This document shows, in pieces, positions 16,273 to 24,031 of a stretch of DNA of 32,123 nucleotides. The position numbers were made by a program, and so were the translations under genes. Origin of the DNA: JANYCG01 sp031397915 (lineage in GTDB: Bacteria; Pseudomonadota; Gammaproteobacteria; Burkholderiales; Burkholderiaceae_C); contig JANNMM010000071.1 in assembly GCA_031397915.1 (NCBI GenBank), forward strand, positions 1 to 32,123, written 5' to 3'. Numbering within the stretch: position 1 is the stretch's first letter; every line of letters starts with the position of its first letter. The notes below the pieces were generated by a model. That model did no database searches and had not been told where the DNA came from. It saw only the letters and a program-made list of their open reading frames with translations.

Positions 16273-17979
16273 GTGACCATCCCATCTACGGACAAACTGC
16301 TGCCAACCTACGAGGCCCTGGCCCACGACATCAAAAGCCGGGGGATCGACACCGTCTTCGGCCTGATGAGTGACGACACGGCACTGTTTGTCACCACTCT
16401 GGATGCGATCGGGGTGCGTTTTTATGCGGCTCGACACGAGAACACGGCAGTCGCCATGGCAGAAGGTTTTGCCAGCGCCACTGGAAAACTCGGCATTGCG
16501 ATCATCGGTCGTGGACCGGCCACGGCTAATGCCATGCACGGAACCGCCTACGCGCAGCGCACCGGTTCCCGGGTTCTGGTTATTTTTGGCGCCAGTTCTG
16601 TGGTGCACGAGGTGTCTGGCAAAGGCGAAGCCGACACCAAGGAATACAACGCAGCAGGCGTTCTGGAAGCCGCAGGCATCAAAACCTACGTGGCGACCGA
16701 CTCATACAGCGCGCGGCAGACGCTGGCCAATGCCATTGCAGCAACTCGAAACGGCGGATGCGCCGCCTTGCTGTTGCCCATGAACGTCCAGTTTGGGCTG
16801 GTTGCCTATCCCGGCGCAATGGGCGTTCCCGGGCCTGCAGAAGTCGCCCCATCAAAGCCTGAATCGGCCCGGCCTGCGGCACTGGAAGCGGCTGCAGCGA
16901 TCTTGGGAAAAAGTAGAAAGCCACTGTTCGTGGTTGGTTTGGGTGCCCACCGCTCTGGCGCCCGCGCTGCGATTGAAGCCCTGGCAGAAAAGGTTGGCGC
17001 GGTAGTGGCGACCACGCTCAAGGCGAAGGACATGTTTCAGGGCTTTCGCTACAACGCAGGCGTGGTGGGTTCGTTCTCCCACGCTGCCGGCCGCCGGTCG
17101 ATTGAAGAGGCCGATTGCATCGTGGCGTTCGGTGCCGGCTTGAACCCCCGCACCACCAGTTTTGGCACGGCCATTCCGATGGACGTTCCCTTGGTCCACA
17201 TCGACATCGCCCACAACAAGATTGCCCGTTGGCTGCATGCCGATGTTTCGGTCATCGCTGATGCGCGGGAAGCTGCAGACGCACTTCTGAGCATCGTCCC
17301 TGACCGCGCAGCCAACGATAAGCCGTTTCATACCGGAGAAACCCGCAACCGCCTCGCGCATGTGGATCTGGCTGCTGAATTCCAGGGCGCCAATACGCCA
17401 CGCACCCTGGATCCGCGCGCGGTCGCGCTGGCACTGGACGGCTTGCTGCCCAAAGCGCGCAACGCTGTCTATGACGCCGGGAACTTCCTACAGATCGTGC
17501 CCTACATTGCGGTGCCGGGCCCGCACTGCATCAAGAACACGGTTGACTTCGCCTCCATCGGCATGGGATTTGGCGTGGCATTGGGCTTTGCAGCAGGTAC
17601 CCCCGACCGCACAACCGTGCTGTTTGTTGGTGACGGCGGCTTTCTCATGACTCTGGGCGAGCTGGAAACAGCGGCGCGCGAAAACCTTCCGCTGGTGATT
17701 GTGCTCATGAACGACGCGGCCTATGGCGCTGAGTTGCATTATTTGAAAATGCGTGGCATGCCGGTGTCTACGGCCGTGTTTGCCGACATTGACTTCGCGC
17801 CCATCGCGCAGGTGTTTGGATTCGAAACCGCTACCGTGCGAACGCTTGAAGAACTGCGCGCCCTTGCCCCCCTGCTGGCCAATCCGCAAGGCCCGATCCT
17901 CCTGGACTGCAAGATCAACGCGTCTGTTGCGGCGCCGTTTCTGCTCGAAACCGTGGAGCACGAAAAGCGCAAGGCTTGA
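16273..17979 (+). CDS. Thiamine diphosphate-dependent enzyme, acetolactate synthase/benzoylformate decarboxylase superfamily
   Basis: A 568-residue ThDP enzyme with the three domains of the decarboxylase superfamily: Pyr (about 1-175), a central Rossmann-like domain (about 190-330) and PP (about 365-550). The cofactor-activating glutamate is in RHENTAVAMAEGFA (E56). The Mg/ThDP motif starts with GDGGF at 453-457 and closes at N480 in LMND. The GTG at 16273 is chosen because AGAAGG lies six bases upstream; an earlier GTG at 16246 would add nine residues. It follows livG by 28 bases and precedes a BVMO, so it belongs to the operon. It may decarboxylate a 2-oxo acid, cleave a 2-hydroxyacyl-CoA or join two carbonyl compounds. 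The sequence does not tell which, and it is not a normal biosynthetic ilvB since no small subunit is nearby. Confidence 0.88.
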   Translation: MTIPSTDKLLPTYEALAHDIKSRGIDTVFGLMSDDTALFVTTLDAIGVRFYAARHENTAVAMAEGFASATGKLGIAIIGRGPATANAMHGTAYAQRTGSRVLVIFGASSVVHEVSGKGEADTKEYNAAGVLEAAGIKTYVATDSYSARQTLANAIAATRNGGCAALLLPMNVQFGLVAYPGAMGVPGPAEVAPSKPESARPAALEAAAAILGKSRKPLFVVGLGAHRSGARAAIEALAEKVGAVVATTLKAKDMFQGFRYNAGVVGSFSHAAGRRSIEEADCIVAFGAGLNPRTTSFGTAIPMDVPLVHIDIAHNKIARWLHADVSVIADAREAADALLSIVPDRAANDKPFHTGETRNRLAHVDLAAEFQGANTPRTLDPRAVALALDGLLPKARNAVYDAGNFLQIVPYIAVPGPHCIKNTVDFASIGMGFGVALGFAAGTPDRTTVLFVGDGGFLMTLGELETAARENLPLVIVLMNDAAYGAELHYLKMRGMPVSTAVFADIDFAPIAQVFGFETATVRTLEELRALAPLLANPQGPILLDCKINASVAAPFLLETVEHEKRKA

Positions 17980-17998
17980 ATGCGCAAATGGGACTGAG

Positions 17999-19633
17999 AT
18001 GACGCAACCAGTTCTTGACGTTGTCATCATCGGCGCAGGATTCGCGGGCCTGCATATGCTTTACAGGCTGCGTGCTCTGGGTTTCCGTGCGCAAGTGGTT
18101 GAGGCCGCTGCAGGTGTGGGCGGTGTCTGGTACTGGAACCGTTACCCCGGCGCCCGTTGCGATGTGGAGAGCTTGCAGTATTCCTACTCGTTTTCCAGTG
18201 CGCTGGAACAGGAATGGGTCTGGACTGAAAAATACGCGGACCAAGCTGAAATACTGCGTTACATCGAACACGTGGCCGAGCGTTTTGATCTGCGCCGCGA
18301 CATCACGTTCAACACGCGAATTGCGTCTGCCAATTTCGACCCAGACTCGGCCCAATGGCAACTGACCGCTGAATCCGGACTCCGGATCACCGCCCAATTT
18401 TGCGTGATGGCAACCGGTGCTCTTTCAATCGCGCGCCTGCCCGACATCCCGGGCATTGCGCAATTTACGGGTCCGGTCTATCACACGGGTGCATGGCCGC
18501 ACAAGGGGGTTGATTTCACCGGCAAGCGCGTCGCAGTCATTGGCACAGGGTCTTCAGGCATACAGGCCATTCCCGCCATTGCCCGCCAGGCCAAGCACCT
18601 GCTCGTGTTGCAGCGAACGGCAAACTTTTCAATTCCAGCGTGGAATGCGCCCTTGACGCCTGATGCACAAAAAACCTGGAAGGCCAACTACGGTGCACAC
18701 CGCAGCCGTGCGCGTGAGGTGGGCACCCTGTACGAATTCAGCGACAAGACGGCGATGCAGGTTGGGCCTGATGAACGGCAACAAGAATATGAACGCCGCT
18801 GGATTTCAGGCGGCGTTAATTTTGTCCACGCCTTCAACGACTTGATGGTCAACAAAAGTTCCAACGACACAATTTCGGATTTCGTCCGGTCAAAGATCCG
18901 CGCCATCGTGAAGGATGCGGCAGTTGCCGATTCACTCTGCCCCACCGACCACCCTCTGGGTACCAAGCGCATTTGCGTCGACACCGGATATTTTGAAACC
19001 TACAACCGTGACAACGTCAAACTGGTTGATCTGAAAAAAACACCCATTGTCTCGGTCACCGCCGAGGGCCTGCAAACCACAGACGCCAACCATGAGCTGG
19101 ACGTGCTGGTGTGCGCCACGGGTTACGACGCCCTGACCGGCGCCGTTCTCAGTATTGACATCCAGGGTTTGAACGGACAGTCTTTGAGGAACAAATGGGC
19201 CAATGGTCCACGAACCTGCCTGGGCCTGATGACACACGGTTTCCCCAACCTGTTCATCGTCACCGGTGCGGGCAGCCCCTCGGTTCTGGTCAACATGATC
19301 GTGGGCATCGAACACCATGTCGAATGGATCTCGGACTGCCTGGTGCATATGAAAAACCACCGGTTGCAGACGATTGACGCCTCGAAGGATGCTGAGGACC
19401 AGTGGGTAGAGCATGTCAACGCAACTGCCAACAAAACCTTGTTGCCACTGGCCAATTCCTGGTTTCTAGGTGCCAACATTCCGGGTAAACCACGCGTGTT
19501 CATGCCCTACGCGGCAAAAATCGGTGTGTACCGCAAAGAGTGTCAAGAAGTAGCCGACCGCGGGTACGAAGGGTTCACGATGACACCCGCCCCTTCAACG
19601 CAGCAGGCGACGGAGGTGTGCAATCAGCCCTGA
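17999..19633 (+). CDS. Baeyer-Villiger monooxygenase, type I, phenylacetone monooxygenase-like (copy 2)
   Basis: A 544-residue FAD/NADPH BVMO. GAGFAG is at 12-17, the BVMO fingerprint FTGPVYHTGAWP at 156-167, and GTGSSG at 182-187. The conserved aspartate is D55 (RCDVES) and the catalytic arginine R324 (GTKRI). The bulge near the flavin again reads S-V-L in GAGSPSVLVNM. The ATG at 17999 gives the normal family length; an open frame continuing upstream overlaps the ThDP gene and lacks support. It is a clear paralogue of the enzyme at 7983, with matching sequence along the whole chain, but lies in the transporter operon. It may act on a different ketone or under different control. Its 3' end overlaps the IclR gene by 11 bases. 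Confidence 0.92.
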   Translation: MTQPVLDVVIIGAGFAGLHMLYRLRALGFRAQVVEAAAGVGGVWYWNRYPGARCDVESLQYSYSFSSALEQEWVWTEKYADQAEILRYIEHVAERFDLRRDITFNTRIASANFDPDSAQWQLTAESGLRITAQFCVMATGALSIARLPDIPGIAQFTGPVYHTGAWPHKGVDFTGKRVAVIGTGSSGIQAIPAIARQAKHLLVLQRTANFSIPAWNAPLTPDAQKTWKANYGAHRSRAREVGTLYEFSDKTAMQVGPDERQQEYERRWISGGVNFVHAFNDLMVNKSSNDTISDFVRSKIRAIVKDAAVADSLCPTDHPLGTKRICVDTGYFETYNRDNVKLVDLKKTPIVSVTAEGLQTTDANHELDVLVCATGYDALTGAVLSIDIQGLNGQSLRNKWANGPRTCLGLMTHGFPNLFIVTGAGSPSVLVNMIVGIEHHVEWISDCLVHMKNHRLQTIDASKDAEDQWVEHVNATANKTLLPLANSWFLGANIPGKPRVFMPYAAKIGVYRKECQEVADRGYEGFTMTPAPSTQQATEVCNQP

Positions 19634-20378
19634 CCGCTACCTGCGCAGTTTTGACGTTCTGGGCCTGCTGGTGCGAAGCCGCGGTGGCCTGCGCCTGACC
19701 GAAATCAAGGATGCATTGGGCCTGCCGGTCAGCAGTGTGCACAACATGCTGCACACCATGGTCGCGGCGGAGATGCTGACCGTGACGGACGACCTGCTGT
19801 ATTCGGTGGGTCCGCGCGCAGTTGGTATTGCGCTGTCCATTGTCGCGTCGCTCGATGTGAGGGTCCTGGCCCGGCGGCCCATGCAGGATCTGGCCAAATC
19901 CATTGGCGACGATGTGTACCTTGGGATGAGCCTGGGGAAACGCGTTTTTTACGCCGACCGTTGCATGGGCACACAACGCATTTCGCTGGACATCCGGCTT
20001 GGGCAATCACTATCGTTGCACAGCACAGCCACTGGCAAATTGTTTGCGGCCTTCAACGCTGATTTGTCGGCAAAGGTGCTGGCCGCACCCCTGCGCAAAC
20101 TCACCGCACACACCATCACCGACGCCCAGGCGCTGGCAACTGAGTACAAACGCATCCGTGGCCGCGGCTACGCCAAGAGCCAGGAAGAAGCGGTGGAAGG
20201 CATTGTGGGTTACGCCGTGCCGATCCGCGAGGCAGCAGGGAATGTGGCGGCTGCGATCCATGTCTCCGTGATTGGCGGGCGGGCCACCAAATCGCATGAA
20301 AACAAACTGATCACACAAACCCTGCACTGCGCCGGGCAGGTCGAACGAGGCCTGGGGCACGCCAGCGCAAGCCATTGA
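19623..20378 (+). CDS. IclR-family transcriptional regulator (copy 1), apparent AUC start codon
   Basis: A regulator of about 251 residues: N-terminal winged helix-turn-helix (LRLTEIKDALGLPVSSVHNMLHTM) and a C-terminal IclR effector-binding domain (about 75-245). Aligned with its paralogue at 23123, which starts ATG-AGT-CCC-GAC, this gene reads ATC-AGC-CCT-GAC at the same point. GGAGG at 19612-19616 stands exactly six bases before that ATC. No in-frame ATG, GTG or TTG occurs nearby upstream, and the next GTG (19671) would remove the first helix. So translation probably starts at ATC (19623), or the base is a sequencing error or mutation. It overlaps the BVMO stop by 11 bases and ends the operon. 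It likely controls the cluster in response to a pathway acid. Confidence 0.85.
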   Translation: MSPDRYLRSFDVLGLLVRSRGGLRLTEIKDALGLPVSSVHNMLHTMVAAEMLTVTDDLLYSVGPRAVGIALSIVASLDVRVLARRPMQDLAKSIGDDVYLGMSLGKRVFYADRCMGTQRISLDIRLGQSLSLHSTATGKLFAAFNADLSAKVLAAPLRKLTAHTITDAQALATEYKRIRGRGYAKSQEEAVEGIVGYAVPIREAAGNVAAAIHVSVIGGRATKSHENKLITQTLHCAGQVERGLGHASASH

Positions 20379-20430
20379 CGGTGCCGTTGATGCTGGCCGC
20401 AGCCTCTGCTTTTTTATTCAAGGACATTCC

Positions 20431-21507
20431 ATGAAACTCGGTTTTTTCACCATGCCCATGCACCCAATCGGCAAAGACTGGCAGGTGTCACTGCGCGAAG
20501 ACCGTGAAGCCTTCATCCTCGCCGACGAACTGGGTTTTGTCGAAGGCTACGTGGGTGAACACGCCACCGACCCCGAAGAAAACATCACCTCGTCGGCCCT
20601 GTTTCTGGCCACACTGGTCGACGCCACAAAAAAGATGCGTCTGGGCACCGGCACCCTCAACATGCCCAACCACCATCCGGTGGCTGTGGCCGGCCACATC
20701 GCCATGCTGGACCACCTGTTGGGTGGCCGTTTCATCCTCGGCATCAGCCCGGGTGCCTTGCCTTCTGATGCCGAGGCGTATGGCAACATGGACATGGCAC
20801 GTCCGGCCATGTTTCTGGAAGCGATCAACCAGGTGTTGCAAATCTGGGCCACCGACCCGCCTTACAAGATCAGCGGCGACTACTGGAAAGTGTCGACCGA
20901 ACGCACTTACCTGGCCGAAACCGGTATCGGCACCATTCCCAAACCCTTGCAGTGCCCACACCCGCCCATTGTGGTGACTGCCGTTGCCCCGTTTTCGCAA
21001 GGCATTAGCGAAGCGGCGGCACGCGGCTGGGACCCGATCTCGGCCAATTTCCTTCTGCCCAAATGGGTCGCGTCGCACTGGGGCAAATATGTTGAGGGTT
21101 GCGCCCGCATCGGCCGCCAGCCCACACCGGCCGACTGGCGCATCGCCAAAACCGTGTTTGTGGCGAAAGACGATGCAACCGCCGCCGCTTATGCGCTGGG
21201 CACTGACGGCCCCTACTACTATTACTACCGAACCCTGTTCAACAAACTCAAGCGGCGCGGCGCCCTGGGCGTGTTCAAGTCCGACCCCAAGGCGCCAGAC
21301 GACAGCGTGACGTTGGAAGACGTCGTCAACAAGCTGGTGATCCACGGCTCGCCCGGCAAAGTGGCAGACCAATTACACGCGCTGAAGGCAGAAACCGGCG
21401 AATTCGGCACCCTGCTCTATGCCGGCGTTGACTGGACTGACCGCACCCTGGCCCGCCAGTCCATGGTGCTGATGGCCGAGCAGGTGTTGCCGCGCGTGAA
21501 CGCCTAG
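20431..21507 (+). CDS. Luciferase-like (LLM class) flavin-dependent monooxygenase
   Basis: A 358-residue TIM-barrel enzyme of the bacterial luciferase family that uses reduced flavin and oxygen. Family features: MKLGFFTMPMHP at the start, EGYVGEHATDPEEN (strand with the conserved H/E), RLGTGTLNMPNHHPVAVAGHIAMLDHLLGGRFILGISPG, and HGSPGKVADQL near the end. The N-terminal half resembles proteins annotated as limonene 1,2-monooxygenase or alkanal monooxygenase, though that annotation is loosely used. A run of six Tyr/Pro residues, PYYYYYR, occurs near residue 263. AAGGA precedes the ATG; a 52-base gap after the IclR gene holds nothing else clear. It may make the first oxidation of the substrate, or work as a type II Baeyer-Villiger enzyme; both are inference. 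A reductase partner is not in the window. Confidence 0.88.
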   Translation: MKLGFFTMPMHPIGKDWQVSLREDREAFILADELGFVEGYVGEHATDPEENITSSALFLATLVDATKKMRLGTGTLNMPNHHPVAVAGHIAMLDHLLGGRFILGISPGALPSDAEAYGNMDMARPAMFLEAINQVLQIWATDPPYKISGDYWKVSTERTYLAETGIGTIPKPLQCPHPPIVVTAVAPFSQGISEAAARGWDPISANFLLPKWVASHWGKYVEGCARIGRQPTPADWRIAKTVFVAKDDATAAAYALGTDGPYYYYYRTLFNKLKRRGALGVFKSDPKAPDDSVTLEDVVNKLVIHGSPGKVADQLHALKAETGEFGTLLYAGVDWTDRTLARQSMVLMAEQVLPRVNA

Positions 21508-21511
21508 CACC

Positions 21512-23098
21512 ATGACGCACATGCCTGCCAGCACCACCATTCCAGCCCTGCTTGAAGAGCAGGCACTCACCTTCCCCGACCATGAGGCGGTTGTGGGCAG
21601 CGGACGGCGCCTGAGCTATCGCGCGCTGCGCGATGAAACCCTGCGGGCCGCGCGCGGTCTTGTGGCCCTGGGCGTTCGCAAAGGCGACCACGTGGCCATC
21701 CTGATGCACAACCGGCCGGAATGGATCGTTGCCTTTCTGGCGCTGCAGCAGCTCGGCGCCACCGCGGTTGGCCTCAATACCTGGGCGACGCCTCGGGAGT
21801 TGCAATATGCGCTGGCGCATGCCGAGGTCAAATTCCTGATTGCCGTTGACCGCTTTCGCAAAAACGATTACGGCGCCATGTTGCACCAGATGGAGCCGCA
21901 CGCAGAGAACCTGCCGCAACTGCATGCCACCGTATGGCTGTCAGCTGACGCCACCTTTGCTGCGCACAACGGTGTGTCCTGGCAAAACCTATTGGCAATG
22001 GGTAACAAGGTGGCGCTGGCGCAGGTCGAAGCGGCGGGTTTGGCCGTCAGCCCCACCGACGCCGCCTTGTTGCTGTACACCTCGGGTTCGACTGCTGCGC
22101 CCAAAGGGATATTGTTGCACCACCAGAACTGGATCACCAATGCCTGGAATATTGGCGAGCGCCAGAAAGTCACCCACGAAGACCGGCTGTGGCTTGCCGT
22201 GTCGCTCTTCTGGAGTTTTGGCAGCGTCAACGCCATGCCCAACATCCTCTCGCACGGCGCGTGTGTGGTCTTGCAGGAACACTTCGACGCAGGCGAAGCC
22301 CTGGCCCTGATCGAGCAGGAACGCTGCTCGATCATGTACGGCACACCCAACATGGTCCAGGCCCTGATCGAACACCCCTCGCGCGCCCAGCGCAACCTGT
22401 CGACGCTCAGAAGCGGTGCCATGATCGGCACGCCCGAGCAATTGATGGGTGCGGTGACGCTCGGCGCAAAAAACATCTGCAACGTGTATGGGCTGAGTGA
22501 AACCTACGGCAATTGCGCCGTGACCGATGCCAACGAAAGCCTGGACATTCGGCTCCATTCGGTGGGCCAGCCGCTGCCCGGCGTCACGCTGCGTATCTGC
22601 CACATCGAAACCGGGCAAACGCTGGCGGCAGGTGACGTTGGCGAAATACGTGTCAAGGGGCCGCTTTTCAGCGCGTATTTCAAGGACGAGGCGAAAACCC
22701 GCGAGTCCTACGATGCCGACGGTTTTTTCCACACTGGCGATTTGGGACAACTCGACGCACAAGGCCGCCTCTATTACAAAGGCCGCCTCAAGGAAATGGT
22801 GAAAAGCGGTGGCATCAACATTGCCCCCATTGAGGTCGAAGAGACGCTGATGCGCCACCCCGACGTGCGCACCGCCTACGTGATTGGCGTGCCCGACGCC
22901 CAACTCGACGAGGTGCTGGTGGCGATCATCATCCCCAAAGACGGCCGACTGCCATTATCCGACGATCTGAGGAAATTCTGCAAACAGGAACTCGCCGCCT
23001 ATAAGGTGCCTGCGCGCTTTCGCTTTGCCACAGACGCCGAACTGCCGCTGACCACCACCGGCAAGCTGCAGAAGATGAAGCTGCACGAGTTGCTGTAG
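21512..23098 (+). CDS. Acyl-CoA synthetase, AMP-forming (class I adenylate-forming enzyme)
   Basis: A 528-residue ligase that activates a carboxylic acid to its CoA thioester through an acyl-adenylate. The core motifs are in order: P-loop YTSGSTAAPKG at 189-199, YGLSETYG (A5), FHTGDLGQL (A7), KGRLKEMVKSGGINIAP (hinge and A8), and the catalytic lysine in TTTGKLQK (K518). The length is typical. The ATG at 21512 begins four bases after the monooxygenase stop; an ATG at 21521 is an alternative. Acid preference cannot be told from sequence. In context it would activate the acid released by the hydrolase for beta-oxidation. A separate promoter for the following regulator lies at its 3' end. Confidence 0.92.
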   Translation: MTHMPASTTIPALLEEQALTFPDHEAVVGSGRRLSYRALRDETLRAARGLVALGVRKGDHVAILMHNRPEWIVAFLALQQLGATAVGLNTWATPRELQYALAHAEVKFLIAVDRFRKNDYGAMLHQMEPHAENLPQLHATVWLSADATFAAHNGVSWQNLLAMGNKVALAQVEAAGLAVSPTDAALLLYTSGSTAAPKGILLHHQNWITNAWNIGERQKVTHEDRLWLAVSLFWSFGSVNAMPNILSHGACVVLQEHFDAGEALALIEQERCSIMYGTPNMVQALIEHPSRAQRNLSTLRSGAMIGTPEQLMGAVTLGAKNICNVYGLSETYGNCAVTDANESLDIRLHSVGQPLPGVTLRICHIETGQTLAAGDVGEIRVKGPLFSAYFKDEAKTRESYDADGFFHTGDLGQLDAQGRLYYKGRLKEMVKSGGINIAPIEVEETLMRHPDVRTAYVIGVPDAQLDEVLVAIIIPKDGRLPLSDDLRKFCKQELAAYKVPARFRFATDAELPLTTTGKLQKMKLHELL

Positions 23099-23110
23099 CT
23101 GCGGCCGCCT

Positions 23111-23116
23111 TAAAAT
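23111..23116 (+). promoter_or_regulatory. Putative -10 box for a leaderless IclR transcript
   Basis: TAAAAT ends six bases before the ATG at 23123, so a start site seven bases downstream would fall on the initiator codon. TTGCTG at 23090-23095 is a possible -35 with a short, 15-base spacer. No Shine-Dalgarno sequence can fit between box and ATG. Confidence 0.45.
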
Positions 23117-23122
23117 TTGCGC

Positions 23123-23929
23123 ATGAGTCCCGACCGATACCTGCGCTCCTTTGATGTCTTGAACCTGCTGGTGCGAAACAAGGAGGGCCTGCGACTCACC
23201 GAGATCAAAGACGCGCTGAACCTGCCCGTCAGCAGTGTGCACAACATGATGCAGACCATGGTGGCCGCCGAAGTGGCCACTGTCAGCGACGATTTGCGTT
23301 ATTCGGTCGGGCCGCGGGCTGTCGCGCTGGCGCTGAGCACATTGCAGTCGCTGGACATCCGCGTGATTGCGCGGCGCTTCATGCAGGACCTGGTCAAAAA
23401 GATCGGTGATGACGTCTACCTGGGTGTGCGGGTCGGCAAACGTGTCATGTATGCCGACCGTTACCTGGGCAGCCAGCGTATTGCCCTGGACATCCGCCTG
23501 GGCGAGTCCCTGTTCCTGCACAGCACCGCCACCGGCAAGCTGTTTGCCGCACTCGACCCGAAACTCGAAGCGCAAACGCTTGCCGCAAAAATGCCCAGAT
23601 TGGCGCCTGCCACCATCACCGAGCCAGCGCAGTTGGAGAAGGAATTCCGGCGGATCCGCGACCAGGGTTACAGCAAGAGCGCCGAGGAATCGGTGGAAGG
23701 CATCATCGGGTATGCCTTTCCCGTTCACGATGGCACGGGCAACATCATCGCAGCCATTCATGCATCGGTGCTGGCCAAACGGGCGACCAGAGGCCACGAA
23801 AGCGCGCTGCGGGCCGCCGCGCTGGAGTGTGCCGGGCAAATCGAAAAACAATTGGGGAATGCGCCTGAGAAACCGGGCCGTTCGGGCACCAAAAGCACGT
23901 TGGCCAAGAAAGACAAAAGCCTGGATTAA
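23123..23929 (+). CDS. IclR-family transcriptional regulator (copy 2)
   Basis: A 268-residue regulator with the winged helix-turn-helix in the first 60 residues (LRLTEIKDALNLPVSSVHNMMQTM) and the effector-binding domain after it (SVEGIIGYAFPVHD, about 193-206). It matches copy 1 along its full length but adds a basic, Lys/Ser-rich tail of about 25 residues (KSTLAKKDKSLD). The start is the ATG at 23123; a TTG two codons earlier is less likely. It follows the CoA ligase by 24 bases and seems to have its own promoter. IclR proteins often repress or activate nearby catabolic operons after binding an aromatic or organic acid. Two close paralogues in one cluster suggest responses to two intermediates. 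Confidence 0.92.
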   Translation: MSPDRYLRSFDVLNLLVRNKEGLRLTEIKDALNLPVSSVHNMMQTMVAAEVATVSDDLRYSVGPRAVALALSTLQSLDIRVIARRFMQDLVKKIGDDVYLGVRVGKRVMYADRYLGSQRIALDIRLGESLFLHSTATGKLFAALDPKLEAQTLAAKMPRLAPATITEPAQLEKEFRRIRDQGYSKSAEESVEGIIGYAFPVHDGTGNIIAAIHASVLAKRATRGHESALRAAALECAGQIEKQLGNAPEKPGRSGTKSTLAKKDKSLD

Positions 23930-23948
23930 CCTTTAGGGAACCAAGTCT

Positions 23949-23975
23949 TTGGCACTCCCTCCAAGAGAGTGCTAA
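23949..23975. promoter_or_regulatory. CIRCE element (HrcA operator) upstream of rpoH
   Basis: TTGGCACTC-N9-GAGTGCTAA matches the CIRCE consensus TTAGCACTC-N9-GAGTGCTAA with one change in the left arm and the exact 9-base spacer. It covers the -35 and most of the spacer of the rpoH promoter, so HrcA binding would block transcription. This links the sigma32 gene to the HrcA heat-shock repressor. Confidence 0.9.
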
Positions 23976-23978
23976 TAT
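23949..23978 (+). promoter_or_regulatory. Sigma70-type promoter of rpoH
   Basis: The -35 TTGGCA (23949-23954) and the -10 TAATAT (23973-23978) are 18 bases apart. The -35 is inside the left CIRCE arm and the -10 starts in the right arm. The leader would be about 47 bases, ending in AAGGAG (24020-24025) six bases before the ATG. Confidence 0.7.
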
Positions 23979-24031
23979 CTAGGGTAATCACCTATCCGGT
24001 GCTGAACTGACGTTCACTTAAGGAGTCTTCA

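Noticed and set aside
17753..17998. N-terminal extension of the second BVMO
   Set aside because: It would overlap the ThDP gene by more than 220 bases and adds an Arg/Cys-rich sequence foreign to BVMOs; the ATG at 17999 aligns with the family start.
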